Shown: positions 1-8,288 of the stretch, one piece after another
How the letters are laid out: each line of letters begins with the position of its first letter
Position numbering within the stretch: the first letter of the stretch is position 1
NCBI GenBank assembly: GCA_903906365.1
Contig: CAIVKC010000046.1
Coordinates: forward strand, 62,001-126,000
Origin: an uncultured Bacteroidota bacterium
GTDB taxonomy: Bacteria; Bacteroidota; Bacteroidia; Chitinophagales; Chitinophagaceae
Reading direction: 5' to 3'
Length of the DNA stretch: 64,000 nt
The notes under the pieces: generated by a model
Seen by the model: the letters and a program-made list of their open reading frames with translations, nothing else
What the model was told of the DNA's origin: nothing
The model's database searches: none
Program-made: the position numbers and the translations under genes

Positions 1-1481
1 TTGTACCTGGCACCAATAGTCAGTTTATGCCATTGGTAATTCACGTCAAAGAGGAAACGCCATTCAGAAGTACTCAGGCGCCTGTAGGCGGAATCGCCCT
101 TTAACCGGATGACTTTTTCGGCCAGTAAGGAACTGTCTCCGGGCAACCGCAGATTGCCCGTAACCAGCGCGGCAGCCCCCGGGTATTCCTGCTGGATGGC
201 GATGGCATTGGTCAGGCGGGAATATTGAAGTCCGGTGCCCACATACAGATGCTTAACCGGTGAAAAATGAATGCTCAGCGGCACGTTAAAATAAAAAAGT
301 TTTTTAACGAAGGTCGCGCGCGTATTCACGGGGCCTGACTGGAAATCAGGCTGCTGTTCCACCAGCAGGGTGCGGGTGTACTGGGGCACATTGAACTGTA
401 CTTCGGCCTGCAGGTACAACCAACGGTGCAGATAATACCTGCCCTGGGGAACCGGGATATAGTCGCTAAGGGCTCCGCTGGTGCCGCCGGAATTGAAACC
501 CGAGTGTTGCTGGGCACCTATCGGGAAAAACTGGTTGATCCCTATGGCAAAGACCGGTCCTTTGCTGTCCTGCAGGGAGGCTGCCGGTTTTTTAACCACC
601 TTTCCGGAATCGGTTCGGACTGGGGCTTTTGACAGGAGAGTGTTTTTGGGGCCGGGGGTGGCTGGGATGCGCTCGGCTGTTTTTCCGCGCTCCGGATTTG
701 CTGACCCGCCATCAATGCTGTCTAACTGGGCAATGGAATGACCGCTCTGCGATGGGAATTGATTTTTGGGTGACGCCAGGGTATTTGCCTCCGTATCTTT
801 CCCGTCTTGAGGATATGCATCGGCGGTAGCAGGACTGATTTTGGGGAGGCGCCCGGCCTTCTTTTGAAAAACTGTTTTTTTCTGCCGGGACTTCCCGGAT
901 GGCACATTTTCCCTGAACTCAGATTGACTTACCCCTCCGCCTGCCAACTGGCCTGCGGGACTCGGCGGCCTGGTAGTTGAACCTGCCTCCCCGGCAGCCT
1001 GCGGAGAAGAGGGTGCATGGCCCCTGAGGGATCCCCGGGCTTCCCTGTTTGTATCGTCCGGCCTGTCTGCCAGGAGCCTGGCATCGGTTGGCTGCTCCCG
1101 GGTTATCCCGGCCCGGGTTCCGGAAGGGATAACATCCCTTTGGTCTACCGGGGCATCATGGCTGTCCCGGCCACCGGTCCGGGGAACTGACACTGCTGCC
1201 CGCCGCCTGCTGGTGTCCGCCGGGATAGAGGGTCCCTGGGATGAAGGTTCGCTTGGCAGCAGGGAGGTAAAATGACGTCGTGAACCCGGGCAATTACATA
1301 CACCAACAAGCAGGAGCAGGGCCAGTACCAGCAGCCATATCCTGTTATCCCTTTTTTTGGTCAGGGGCAGTTCACGGTCCAGCATGGCTTCCATGGCCTG
1401 CCAGGGCCCATGTATATCCGGGAGGCTGATCTCCTGCAGCTTCTCAGCCCAAATACCTTTATTTTCCTGCATGTCGTTCAT
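1..1481 (-). CDS. Inner-membrane-anchored protein with disordered linker and C-terminal outer-membrane beta-barrel (3' end off window)
   Basis: The frame is open from an ATG at 1481 to the window edge, giving at least 493 residues. Seen: a cytoplasm-like N-terminus (1-47) with a Trp-x2-Met-x3-Leu-Asp-x-Glu-Leu-Pro stretch (27-39) and a basic KKR just before one hydrophobic segment (48-62); then about 240 residues of low-complexity Pro/Ser/Arg/Gly-rich sequence; then from about residue 307 an aromatic, alternating beta-strand region typical of porin-family/OmpA-like barrels, which runs off the window. The start lies 1 bp after the sigma-factor stop codon, so the two are co-transcribed. Inference: it spans inner membrane, periplasm and outer membrane and may act as the sigma factor's regulator or sensor. 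Family experience: Bacteroidota often put such proteins after an ECF sigma gene, with no assigned function that I know of. The barrel type and true length cannot be read here. Confidence 0.8.
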   Translation of the reverse strand, partial: MNDMQENKGIWAEKLQEISLPDIHGPWQAMEAMLDRELPLTKKRDNRIWLLVLALLLLVGVCNCPGSRRHFTSLLPSEPSSQGPSIPADTSRRRAAVSVPRTGGRDSHDAPVDQRDVIPSGTRAGITREQPTDARLLADRPDDTNREARGSLRGHAPSSPQAAGEAGSTTRPPSPAGQLAGGGVSQSEFRENVPSGKSRQKKTVFQKKAGRLPKISPATADAYPQDGKDTEANTLASPKNQFPSQSGHSIAQLDSIDGGSANPERGKTAERIPATPGPKNTLLSKAPVRTDSGKVVKKPAASLQDSKGPVFAIGINQFFPIGAQQHSGFNSGGTSGALSDYIPVPQGRYYLHRWLYLQAEVQFNVPQYTRTLLVEQQPDFQSGPVNTRATFVKKLFYFNVPLSIHFSPVKHLYVGTGLQYSRLTNAIAIQQEYPGAAALVTGNLRLPGDSSLLAEKVIRLKGDSAYRRLSTSEWRFLFDVNYQWHKLTIGARY

Positions 1482-1482
1482 G

Positions 1483-2010
1483 TCAGCGTTGCAAATTCAT
1501 GATAGATTGTTTCAGTTTTTTTCTGGCCTCACTCAGGTGCCACCTGCTGGTACTATCCGTTATGGACAGCATCGCTGCGATTTCGGGGTGGCTGTAGCCT
1601 TCCACCGTATGAAGGTTAAAGACCAGCTGCGTGGTGGCAGGCAATTGCCTGATGAGTTCCAACAGCTCATCGGCGTTCATTTTTAAAATCACGCCGCTTT
1701 CTATGGCTGGCTCTTCCTCCATTTCCCCAAAGCTTGTCTGCTGGCTGGAAGTATGCTTTGCCCGCAGAAAATCAATCGCCGCGTGCACCATGATATTCCT
1801 GATCCAGGTTGACAAGCTGGCCCGCATCGGGTCGTACTGGTCCAACCTGGTAAATACTTTTAAAAATCCGTTGTTCAGTATTTCGGTGGCGTCCTGTTCG
1901 TTGCTGGAATACCTCAGGCATATATGCATCATTGCGCCGTAGAATTGCCTGTACAATTGCTCCTGCGCTTTACGGTCATTCTTTTTGCAACCCGCTATCA
2001 GTCTTTGAAT
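1483..2010 (-). CDS. ECF-type RNA polymerase sigma factor (5' end unresolved)
   Basis: This is a sigma-70 family ECF factor. A region-2-like segment (FYGAMMHICLRYSS through the STWIRNIMVHAAIDFLRAKH part) precedes a region-4 helix-turn-helix (LPATTQLVFNLHTVEGYSHPEIA). It should direct RNA polymerase to a small regulon, probably including the adjacent barrel gene that starts 1 bp after its stop. The start is odd. The first normal codon in frame is TTG at 1956, but conserved region-2 sequence (LIAGCKKNDRKAQEQ) continues about 18 codons upstream with no ATG, GTG or TTG before the TGA at 2073-2071. The end given here is an ATT codon at 2010. An ATG at 2074 in another frame would join this frame if the A8 run at 2037-2030 had one A fewer. 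A rare start, slippage or a sequencing indel are all possible. Confidence 0.85.
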   Translation of the reverse strand: MQRLIAGCKKNDRKAQEQLYRQFYGAMMHICLRYSSNEQDATEILNNGFLKVFTRLDQYDPMRASLSTWIRNIMVHAAIDFLRAKHTSSQQTSFGEMEEEPAIESGVILKMNADELLELIRQLPATTQLVFNLHTVEGYSHPEIAAMLSITDSTSRWHLSEARKKLKQSIMNLQR

Positions 2011-2132
2011 ATCACTTTCGATTGCTGCCTTTTTTTTGGTCTGTATGATTGAAAGGGAAGATGAATGGTATCATCTTCCCCCGATATGAAATTTGAATAT
2101 ACGGTTGCATCCAGTGGAATCTGCCCTTTGGT

Positions 2133-2915
2133 CTATTTGCGCAAAATCTGAAGCGGAGCAATCAAAACGCCGGATGTATAGGACCAGTTAAATGTATAGG
2201 TTGTCGGCGTAACTTCCAATGATCCCTGATAGATCACATGGTTCAATTCCAACTTGACCGGGTACTGCCCGCTGGTGAGTAATGGAAAGAACAGGTAGGC
2301 GCTGGCCGGGTTCTTGGCACCATTGCAGCTGGCAGAATTACCTTCACTCACGTAATCAAAACTCATTTCCAGGGCCGAATTAGCCTGGCCATAGCTGTAA
2401 CCAACAAAGGAAGGTGAGCAGCTGTAGGCATGCTGGGTCTGGACCAGCATGACCAGGCCGCTGTCATTGAGGGAAACCGGCTGAAGTGTAAGCTGATCAC
2501 CTGCCAAAGACAGCGTGTCGGCGGGGTATACGGGCGTCGGCGGATAATAGACCGAGTCGGTGACAATGACGGGTGCCGAAGAACTGTCATAGGGGGAGCC
2601 GGCCATGGAATCCGCAAAATAGCTAGCGGTGACCTGGTAGGTTCCCGGTGAGGAAAACAGGATGGTGGTGTTATTTCCGGCCGGCAGGATCAGGAGATTA
2701 TGGTCCGGGCTGACCCGCCAGCGTATAAAGGACTGGCCCTGGGTGGCAACGCTGACCTGAAGGGCCTCTCCCATTTTTACACTGGTTTTGGATAAAACCA
2801 GGTTTGTACGAAGGGTGCTGCTGCTTTTGGAAGATTCCTTGCTGCAGGAAGGCAAAAAGGCTGCCATACAGAACAGTCCTGCCAAAATCAATAATGCATT
2901 TTTCATAACTGACAT
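2133..2915 (-). CDS. Putative lipoprotein with PKD/Ig-like fold
   Basis: The product has 260 residues. A hydrophobic signal ends in a lipobox (LPSC) with the lipidated Cys at residue 24, followed by a Ser/Lys-rich tether. Residues about 35-120 alternate beta strands with the SPGTYQVTASY pattern common in PKD/Ig-like domains, and the rest is beta-rich without a motif I recognise. The start could also be the second Met (2906). It follows the sigma factor by about 120 bp on the same strand and may belong to the same transcription group. The function is unknown; a surface or periplasmic lipoprotein is the most that can be said. Confidence 0.75.
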   Translation of the reverse strand: MSVMKNALLILAGLFCMAAFLPSCSKESSKSSSTLRTNLVLSKTSVKMGEALQVSVATQGQSFIRWRVSPDHNLLILPAGNNTTILFSSPGTYQVTASYFADSMAGSPYDSSSAPVIVTDSVYYPPTPVYPADTLSLAGDQLTLQPVSLNDSGLVMLVQTQHAYSCSPSFVGYSYGQANSALEMSFDYVSEGNSASCNGAKNPASAYLFFPLLTSGQYPVKLELNHVIYQGSLEVTPTTYTFNWSYTSGVLIAPLQILRK

Positions 2916-3049
2916 GTTTTATACTATATACGGCCGGCCAGTCTCAAACGCTGGGTCACCAGTCAAATAAATCTGACTGACCCTTATGGTCCCATCCCAA
3001 GCCGGGTTATCAGCAAACCTGCAAAATGGTGACTTGAAGGACCCCTGCC

Positions 3050-3523
3050 CTATGGCCGGGCTTTGGGCGTGGCCGATTTCATTGAATAGGCTGCCCAAAG
3101 CCACACGGCCGAAAGCAGTATTAAAGTGCGGAGAAAAAAAGGGAGCAGCCGCTTTAATATTACCCCAGCCTGGAGTTTAAGGGAGAAACTGCCCATCCCC
3201 TGGAGGCTAATGAGTATGATATAGGCGCAAGCCGCCAGGGTGATGAGTAAGGCATATTTCAGGGCAACGGGCGGGAATTTTCGTTGTTGCAGGATGATCT
3301 CCCTGCCAGCCATGCCGGAAAAAACAAAGGTCAGCGTAAAAATAATGGCCAGGATGGCCAGAAAATGGACATTGATTACGGCGCCGAGAAACAGCAGTAA
3401 ACCGTTGGGAAAATCGCCTTTCACCTCCCCTAAAAAGGAAAGAAATAGCAAAAGGGCCAGCACGATAAAGGTTGCTCCCATCGTCCTTTTGCGGGCATAA
3501 TTCCTGGCTTGTGCTTGGTTCAT
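3050..3523 (-). CDS. Small multi-pass membrane protein of unknown function
   Basis: The product has 157 residues. Hydrophobic segments at about 15-33, 41-69, 86-107 and 122-145 suggest four transmembrane helices, with a basic N-terminus (ARNYARKRT) on the cytoplasmic side. No catalytic or binding motif is visible and I do not recognise the family. It lies between a lipoprotein and dacB on the same strand, with 84 bp to the dacB stop, and could be expressed with either. Confidence 0.65.
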   Translation of the reverse strand: MNQAQARNYARKRTMGATFIVLALLLFLSFLGEVKGDFPNGLLLFLGAVINVHFLAILAIIFTLTFVFSGMAGREIILQQRKFPPVALKYALLITLAACAYIILISLQGMGSFSLKLQAGVILKRLLPFFLRTLILLSAVWLWAAYSMKSATPKARP

Positions 3524-3607
3524 GGCTGGGGTGTTTAAACGGATTTTAAATTAAGGGCATTTACCCAATTAAACAATTTTATCGTCACAGGTGCAGCCAT
3601 GCCGGGA

Positions 3608-4951
3608 TTAATACTGTTTACGGAGGGAATGAAGAAAAGCCGCCATGGCATTGCGCAGGGAGGCTGTACTGCCGTTGTAATTATTGACCAGGATCGAAAA
3701 AATGAGCACCCTCTCAGACCGGGTGACCAGGTAGCCGCTCAGGGCGATGACACCGGTCAGGCTGCCTGTTTTGGCAAATATGTATCCACTGTCCTGTTTG
3801 TACCGGCTGCCCAGCGTGCCTGTGCCGCCGGTGGGCAGGATCCGGCTGATTCTGTCCAGGCCGAATTCATCTTTCATCCTTGTGAGCAGCCAGACAAAAT
3901 CCCGGGGTGTAAATAAATTGAACCGGCTAAGACCGCTGCCATCGACCCACTTGGGTTGCTGGGGCAGCCCGGCCAGGTCGGATTTGAGCAGCGTGTCAAT
4001 AATTTTTTCATCATTCATCAGGCCCAGCCGCTCATTGCTGACCATCAGCAGGGTCTGCTCCGCAAAAAAGTTATCACTGTGGTGCATCATGGGTCGGAAC
4101 ATGGAATCCACCGGCCTGGAATGAATGACCTGCAGCCCCTTATCTGCAAGGGGAATCTTCCCCGCAGCCAGGCTGACCGTCTCGCCGATGGTATCCGATA
4201 ACAGCTGCATGGCCACAGAGAGTCCGCCGGTCACAAAAGGGACATCCTGGGTTTTGTGCGCTTCCCTGCCCGGGCGGATTTCAAAGCTGTTTTCATCCAG
4301 CTTTCTTTGCACCATGAACCGGGCCGTGGGGCTGTCGGTGGAAATATGGGTCTTCCAGTCACCGGCAGGAATGGCATGGATCCGGGGGGAAGCCCCTTGG
4401 CCGGTTTGCCCGCCTATTTGTTCCCACCGGATAAAATTCCCGTATACCGGCAGGCTGCTGCGCTCGATCATATAATCGTCATTGTAATCATCCCATGCCC
4501 AACCCGGGCCCAGGGGGATTTCCTGCCAGTTCACGGGCGACACCACCAGGGGCAGGTGCCTGCTTTTCAGCAGGCTGATCACCGGTTGGCTGGCAAAATC
4601 AGGATGCAGCAGGGTAGGGTCCCCGGTTGGAAACAGCAGGATTTCCCTATCCCCTTCCCGCATTCGGATGCCCGCCAGGGAATCGCCGAGGTATTTCAGG
4701 CCGGCATACAGGGAAAAAAGTTTGGTATTGCTGGCGGGAATAAAATACTTGTCTGACTGGATATTGCACAAGAAAAGCTGGCTGGCCGGATCAAATATGC
4801 TGATTCCGATATGGGCGTTTTGAAAGGGGGCAGCCTGGGTCAAATCATGCCTGGCCAGGCGGGTAATGCGGTGGCCTGAAGAACAGGCCTGCAGGCAAAT
4901 ACAACAGGCCGACAGTATAACCAGGGCAAAGGGACGTTGCATGATATTCAT
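3608..4951 (-). CDS. dacB: D-alanyl-D-alanine carboxypeptidase/endopeptidase, PBP4 type (peptidase S13)
   Basis: This enzyme trims or opens peptidoglycan cross-links by cleaving D-Ala-D-Ala or D-Ala-mDAP bonds. All three penicillin-binding motifs are present: SxxK at 74-77 (SNTK), SDN at 292-294 and KTG at 394-396. The insertion between the first two motifs is typical of class C PBPs. Unlike soluble E. coli PBP4, it starts with a lipoprotein signal (lipobox ending at Cys23), so it is probably membrane-anchored in the periplasm. A second Met (4942) is an alternative start. Its length of 447 residues fits the family. Confidence 0.93.
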   Translation of the reverse strand: MNIMQRPFALVILSACCICLQACSSGHRITRLARHDLTQAAPFQNAHIGISIFDPASQLFLCNIQSDKYFIPASNTKLFSLYAGLKYLGDSLAGIRMREGDREILLFPTGDPTLLHPDFASQPVISLLKSRHLPLVVSPVNWQEIPLGPGWAWDDYNDDYMIERSSLPVYGNFIRWEQIGGQTGQGASPRIHAIPAGDWKTHISTDSPTARFMVQRKLDENSFEIRPGREAHKTQDVPFVTGGLSVAMQLLSDTIGETVSLAAGKIPLADKGLQVIHSRPVDSMFRPMMHHSDNFFAEQTLLMVSNERLGLMNDEKIIDTLLKSDLAGLPQQPKWVDGSGLSRFNLFTPRDFVWLLTRMKDEFGLDRISRILPTGGTGTLGSRYKQDSGYIFAKTGSLTGVIALSGYLVTRSERVLIFSILVNNYNGSTASLRNAMAAFLHSLRKQY

Positions 4952-5005
4952 TGTTAGTTGGAATGATCAATGTGCCTTTCTGCCAGCCGGCAGAAAGGCC
5001 GCCGC

Positions 5006-6142
5006 CTATTCCCTTTCCTGGGCACGCATCCAACGCTCAGGGATCTCATTGTTGCTGGCCAGCAGATAATCCTTATAGGAACAGGCAATGTATTTGTTGT
5101 CAGGCAGCTGCATCCACCAGCGGTTTGTCCTTTTGCTCTGCAGGAAAGTGGTGGCCACTTCGGCGAAGGCCGTATGATATTCTATGAAGGCATCGCGCTG
5201 ATCCAGGTCGGATTCCCGGCGGCTGCGACTTTTACCGTCAATAAGATACCATAACATATGGGTAATTTGTTTGGCAGTCAGCCTGTCAATGTCTTTTTCG
5301 GCATCATAGCCGTAGATGCCCACGGTGGAGACATTGTTGCTGAGGCCGGCATAACGCATCAGGGTGCAGGCATCCTCCCCGCTCAGGCCGTTGGGGGAGG
5401 TCCTGTTTACGGGCGCATAACAATGGGCGATCGCTGATATATCAAAACTGAACAAATTGGAATTGCGGATGACGGGCTCCATTTCCTCCATACTTTCCTT
5501 CACCGTTCCCACCCGGAAACAATCAAAGCGCAGTTTGTCCATGGTTTCCAGCATATGCGGGTGCACATAATAACTCTGAAATCCAATATGGTTGTAATGA
5601 CGCATGTAATTGGGTTCGCCGGTGAGCATTTCCATCAGGAAATTCTCGCTTCTTTTCAACGATTCAATATCCAGGTCAATAAGGGCGTCGACACAGGTAG
5701 CTTCAATGACCTTCTTTTTGTCGGCATTGGCATAATATTGGGAAAGGGTCAGGTCATGGGAACCGCCCAGAATCACAACGGTCTTTCCGATGGCCGTCAG
5801 TTCCCGGATAACAGTCTTCAGTGCAGCATAGGAATCGCTGAGGGAAGCCCCCAGCCGGATATTGCCCGCATCGGCGAGCTTAATATCGGAATGCCAGTAA
5901 TAGAGCTGGTAGAATTCAGAGCGGATAATATCGGGGGCGTGATAGCCGGTATTGGAGGTGCGGGCCCCGCGTTCTTCATGGCATCCCACGAAGATGATAT
6001 CGGCTTCCATAAAATCGGGGAAATAGGAATCATATACATCAATGCGCTTGCCAATCTGGCCGTCCTTGTAACCATTGTCACCTGAGAGTACATTTAAATC
6101 AACCGGATCAAGAAAATCTTTGATATTGAGGTTATCCGACAT
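5006..6142 (-). CDS. Ureohydrolase-fold protein (arginase/formimidoylglutamase family) with degenerate metal site
   Basis: The product has 378 residues from the ATG at 6142; a longer open frame upstream has no coding character, and a -7 box at 6164-6171 supports this start. The three ureohydrolase metal motifs can be aligned: GGSHD (126-130), DALID (152-156, canonical DAHxD) and SFDIS (232-236, canonical SxDxD). Of the six usual Mn ligands, H129, D152, D156 and D234 are present, but the His of motif 2 is Leu154 and the second Asp of motif 3 is Ser236. The 23-residue spacing from H129 to D152 matches arginase. Annotation pipelines would probably call it formimidoylglutamase. With two ligands lost, it may bind one metal, use another chemistry or be a non-catalytic paralogue. 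It is divergent from pheS. Confidence 0.8.
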   Translation of the reverse strand: MSDNLNIKDFLDPVDLNVLSGDNGYKDGQIGKRIDVYDSYFPDFMEADIIFVGCHEERGARTSNTGYHAPDIIRSEFYQLYYWHSDIKLADAGNIRLGASLSDSYAALKTVIRELTAIGKTVVILGGSHDLTLSQYYANADKKKVIEATCVDALIDLDIESLKRSENFLMEMLTGEPNYMRHYNHIGFQSYYVHPHMLETMDKLRFDCFRVGTVKESMEEMEPVIRNSNLFSFDISAIAHCYAPVNRTSPNGLSGEDACTLMRYAGLSNNVSTVGIYGYDAEKDIDRLTAKQITHMLWYLIDGKSRSRRESDLDQRDAFIEYHTAFAEVATTFLQSKRTNRWWMQLPDNKYIACSYKDYLLASNNEIPERWMRAQERE

Positions 6143-6163
6143 GAAGGATTTTTTATTTATCGA

Positions 6164-6171
6164 CAAACTTA
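6164..6171 (-). promoter_or_regulatory. -7 promoter box (TAAGTTTG) for the ureohydrolase-like gene
   Basis: On the minus strand this reads TAAGTTTG, a full match to the Bacteroidota -7 consensus TAnnTTTG. It lies 22 bp upstream of the ATG at 6142. No clear -33 TTG is seen. Confidence 0.55.
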
Positions 6172-6285
6172 CAGGAAAATCAGACAGGAAGGACCACCCG
6201 GGGGCGGAGCCCTGAGAACCGGGGTCTTTGCGGGGGCGGCGGCCCCTGTCGGCTTCCGCCCTTACCGGTGCTTCGGACTTATCCT

Positions 6286-6293
6286 TATATTTG
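6286..6293 (+). promoter_or_regulatory. -7 promoter box (TATATTTG) for pheS
   Basis: This is a full TAnnTTTG match that ends 5 bp before the pheS ATG (6298). If the usual spacing holds, transcription starts at or next to the ATG, giving a leaderless or near-leaderless mRNA. It also argues against the longer reading frame starting at 6268. Confidence 0.6.
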
Positions 6294-6297
6294 CAAC

Positions 6298-7329
6298 ATG
6301 GAGCAGTTGTTACAACAGATCGCACAATACAGGCAGGAGATTGAATCCACCGTTGCCAACGGGGCGGAATCAATGGAAGCCTACCGCATCCGGTTCCTTG
6401 GCACAAAAGGCATTGTTAAGTCCCTTTTTTCAGAAATGCGCCATGTTCCTGCGGACCTGAAAAAAGAATTTGGCCAGGTTCTCAATGAATTCAAGCAGCT
6501 GGCGGAAACCAAATACGAAAACTGGAAACAGACGGCCGCATTGTCTGAGGAATCGGGGTCAGAGAAGCCGGACTGGACCCTGCCGGGCCAACCCGTGGCA
6601 GTGGGTACGCGCCATCCCATCAGCCTGGTCAAAAACCAGATCGTCCATATTTTCGGAAGGCTGGGGTTTTCGGTGGCCGAAGGTCCCGAAATCGAGGATG
6701 ACTGGCACAATTTTACCGCCCTGAACCTGCCTGAAAATCATCCGGCCAGGGACATGCAGGATACTTTCTATATTCACCAGAACCCCGACTGGCTGCTGCG
6801 CACCCATACCAGCAGCGTGCAGGCCAGGGTCATGGAAACCCAGAAGCCGCCCATCCGGATCATATGCCCCGGAAGAGTATACCGGAATGAAACCATCAGT
6901 GCCAGGGCGCATTGTTTCTTCCACCAGACGGAAGGGTTATATGTAGATGAAAACGTATCCTTTGCCGACCTCAAACAGACACTTTATTTCTTTGTGCAGG
7001 AAATGTTCGGCCAGGAAGTGAAGATCCGCTTCCGTCCTTCCTATTTCCCCTTCACCGAGCCAAGCGCTGAAATGGACATTACCTGCCGCATCTGCAATGG
7101 CACGGGCTGCAATGTCTGCAAGCATACGGGCTGGGTGGAAATACTGGGCAGCGGCATGGTCCATCCCAATATGCTGGAAAATTTTGGCATTGACTCCAAC
7201 AAGTATACCGGTTTTGCCTTTGGCATGGGCGTGGAACGCATCTGCCAGCTCAAGTACCGCATCAATGATTTGCGATTGTATTCCCAAAATGATGTCCGCT
7301 TCCTCAAACAGTTTACGGGAGCGCGCTAG
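6298..7329 (+). CDS. pheS: Phenylalanine--tRNA ligase alpha subunit
   Basis: PheS charges tRNA-Phe with phenylalanine as part of an (alpha-beta)2 tetramer with PheT, which is not in this window. The 343-residue protein has an N-terminal coiled-coil arm (about 1-85) and a class II catalytic core. Motif 2 is the PGRVYRNE..HQTEG region, and motif 3 is FGMGVERICQLKYRINDLR near the C-terminus. A CRICNGTGCNVC segment precedes the GWVEILGSGMV block that is characteristic of bacterial PheS. The start is set at MEQLLQQI because the -7 box lies directly upstream. The next gene follows by 42 bp. Confidence 0.97.
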   Translation: MEQLLQQIAQYRQEIESTVANGAESMEAYRIRFLGTKGIVKSLFSEMRHVPADLKKEFGQVLNEFKQLAETKYENWKQTAALSEESGSEKPDWTLPGQPVAVGTRHPISLVKNQIVHIFGRLGFSVAEGPEIEDDWHNFTALNLPENHPARDMQDTFYIHQNPDWLLRTHTSSVQARVMETQKPPIRIICPGRVYRNETISARAHCFFHQTEGLYVDENVSFADLKQTLYFFVQEMFGQEVKIRFRPSYFPFTEPSAEMDITCRICNGTGCNVCKHTGWVEILGSGMVHPNMLENFGIDSNKYTGFAFGMGVERICQLKYRINDLRLYSQNDVRFLKQFTGAR

Positions 7330-7371
7330 GACAAAGCCCGGTATGGCTTCATTAATTTGAAAGACTCCGTC

Positions 7372-8217
7372 ATGGTTGATAAAATATGCATTTGCGGTGC
7401 TGGCACCATGGGTGCAGGCATCGCCCAGCTGGCTGCGCAAAGCGGGTTTGAGACCGTGTTATATGACCTGGATGGGGCTGCAGCCCTGGCGGCAGGGAAA
7501 CGAATCGAAGGGCAGCTCTGGGGGCTGGTTGAAAAAAAAAGACTCACCTCAGCGCAGGCGGAGGCTGCCCTGGGGCGCCTGCAGCTTACCGGGAATATCG
7601 GGGACTGTAGGGCGGATGTTGTCATTGAAGCCATCGCAGAGCAAATGGAAGCCAAACTCAGTCTGTTCTCCAGGATCGCAGCCCTGAACGAGGCGGGGAC
7701 TGTCCTGGCCACCAATACTTCTTCACTGTCCGTTACCAACATAGCCGAAAACACCCTTCACCCCGAACGGGTGATGGGTATGCATTTTTTTAACCCGGCC
7801 CCCCTGATGAAGCTCATTGAACTGGTAAGTACCTCCTATACTTCCCCGGAAACCATCAGCGTCCTGCATTCCCTTGCCCGGGCATTTGGAAAGACCGCGG
7901 TCCTTTGCCGGGATGCCCCCGGCTTCATCGTAAACCATGTGGCCAGGCCATTTTACCTGGAAGCACTGCGTTTGTTGGAAACGGGCCTAACCGATATTGA
8001 AACAATTGACAGCCTGTTGGAGGCTTCCGGCTTCAGGATGGGGCCTTTCCGCCTGATGGACCTCATCGGCCAGGACATCAATTATGCGGTGAGCTGTTCT
8101 GTTTATGAGGGGCTGGGAAAACCCGAAAGGCTGAAGCCTTCGCCGCTCCAGCAGCTCAGGGTGGCCCGGGGTGAACTGGGAAAAAAATCCGGCAGGGGCT
8201 TTTACAGCTACCCCTGA
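7372..8217 (+). CDS. 3-hydroxyacyl-CoA (3-hydroxybutyryl-CoA) dehydrogenase
   Basis: This enzyme oxidises L-3-hydroxyacyl-CoA to 3-ketoacyl-CoA with NAD, or the reverse, in fatty-acid or butyrate-type metabolism. The 281-residue length is typical of the stand-alone PaaH/Hbd form. The N-terminal Rossmann glycine motif GAGTMG is at 9-14, the NTSSLSVT and MHFFNPAP motifs (catalytic His) lie mid-protein, and the C-terminal dimerisation domain contains PGFIVNHVARPFYLEA and GPFRLMDLIG. The ATG at 7372 is preferred over an in-frame TTG at 7357. It lies between pheS and an epimerase gene. No acyl-CoA partners are adjacent, so the substrate chain length is open. Confidence 0.92.
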   Translation: MVDKICICGAGTMGAGIAQLAAQSGFETVLYDLDGAAALAAGKRIEGQLWGLVEKKRLTSAQAEAALGRLQLTGNIGDCRADVVIEAIAEQMEAKLSLFSRIAALNEAGTVLATNTSSLSVTNIAENTLHPERVMGMHFFNPAPLMKLIELVSTSYTSPETISVLHSLARAFGKTAVLCRDAPGFIVNHVARPFYLEALRLLETGLTDIETIDSLLEASGFRMGPFRLMDLIGQDINYAVSCSVYEGLGKPERLKPSPLQQLRVARGELGKKSGRGFYSYP

Positions 8218-8288
8218 ACGACGCTGCCTGCCGATGAGGTATATCAACTTATCCCCTATCTTCATGTATTTATAACAAAGCCGCAACC

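Noticed and set aside
6142-6406. N-terminal extension of the ureohydrolase-like frame to 6406
   Set aside because: The added 88 residues are Arg/Gly/Pro-rich, overlap the pheS start and its promoter, and lie upstream of a good -7 box for the shorter start.
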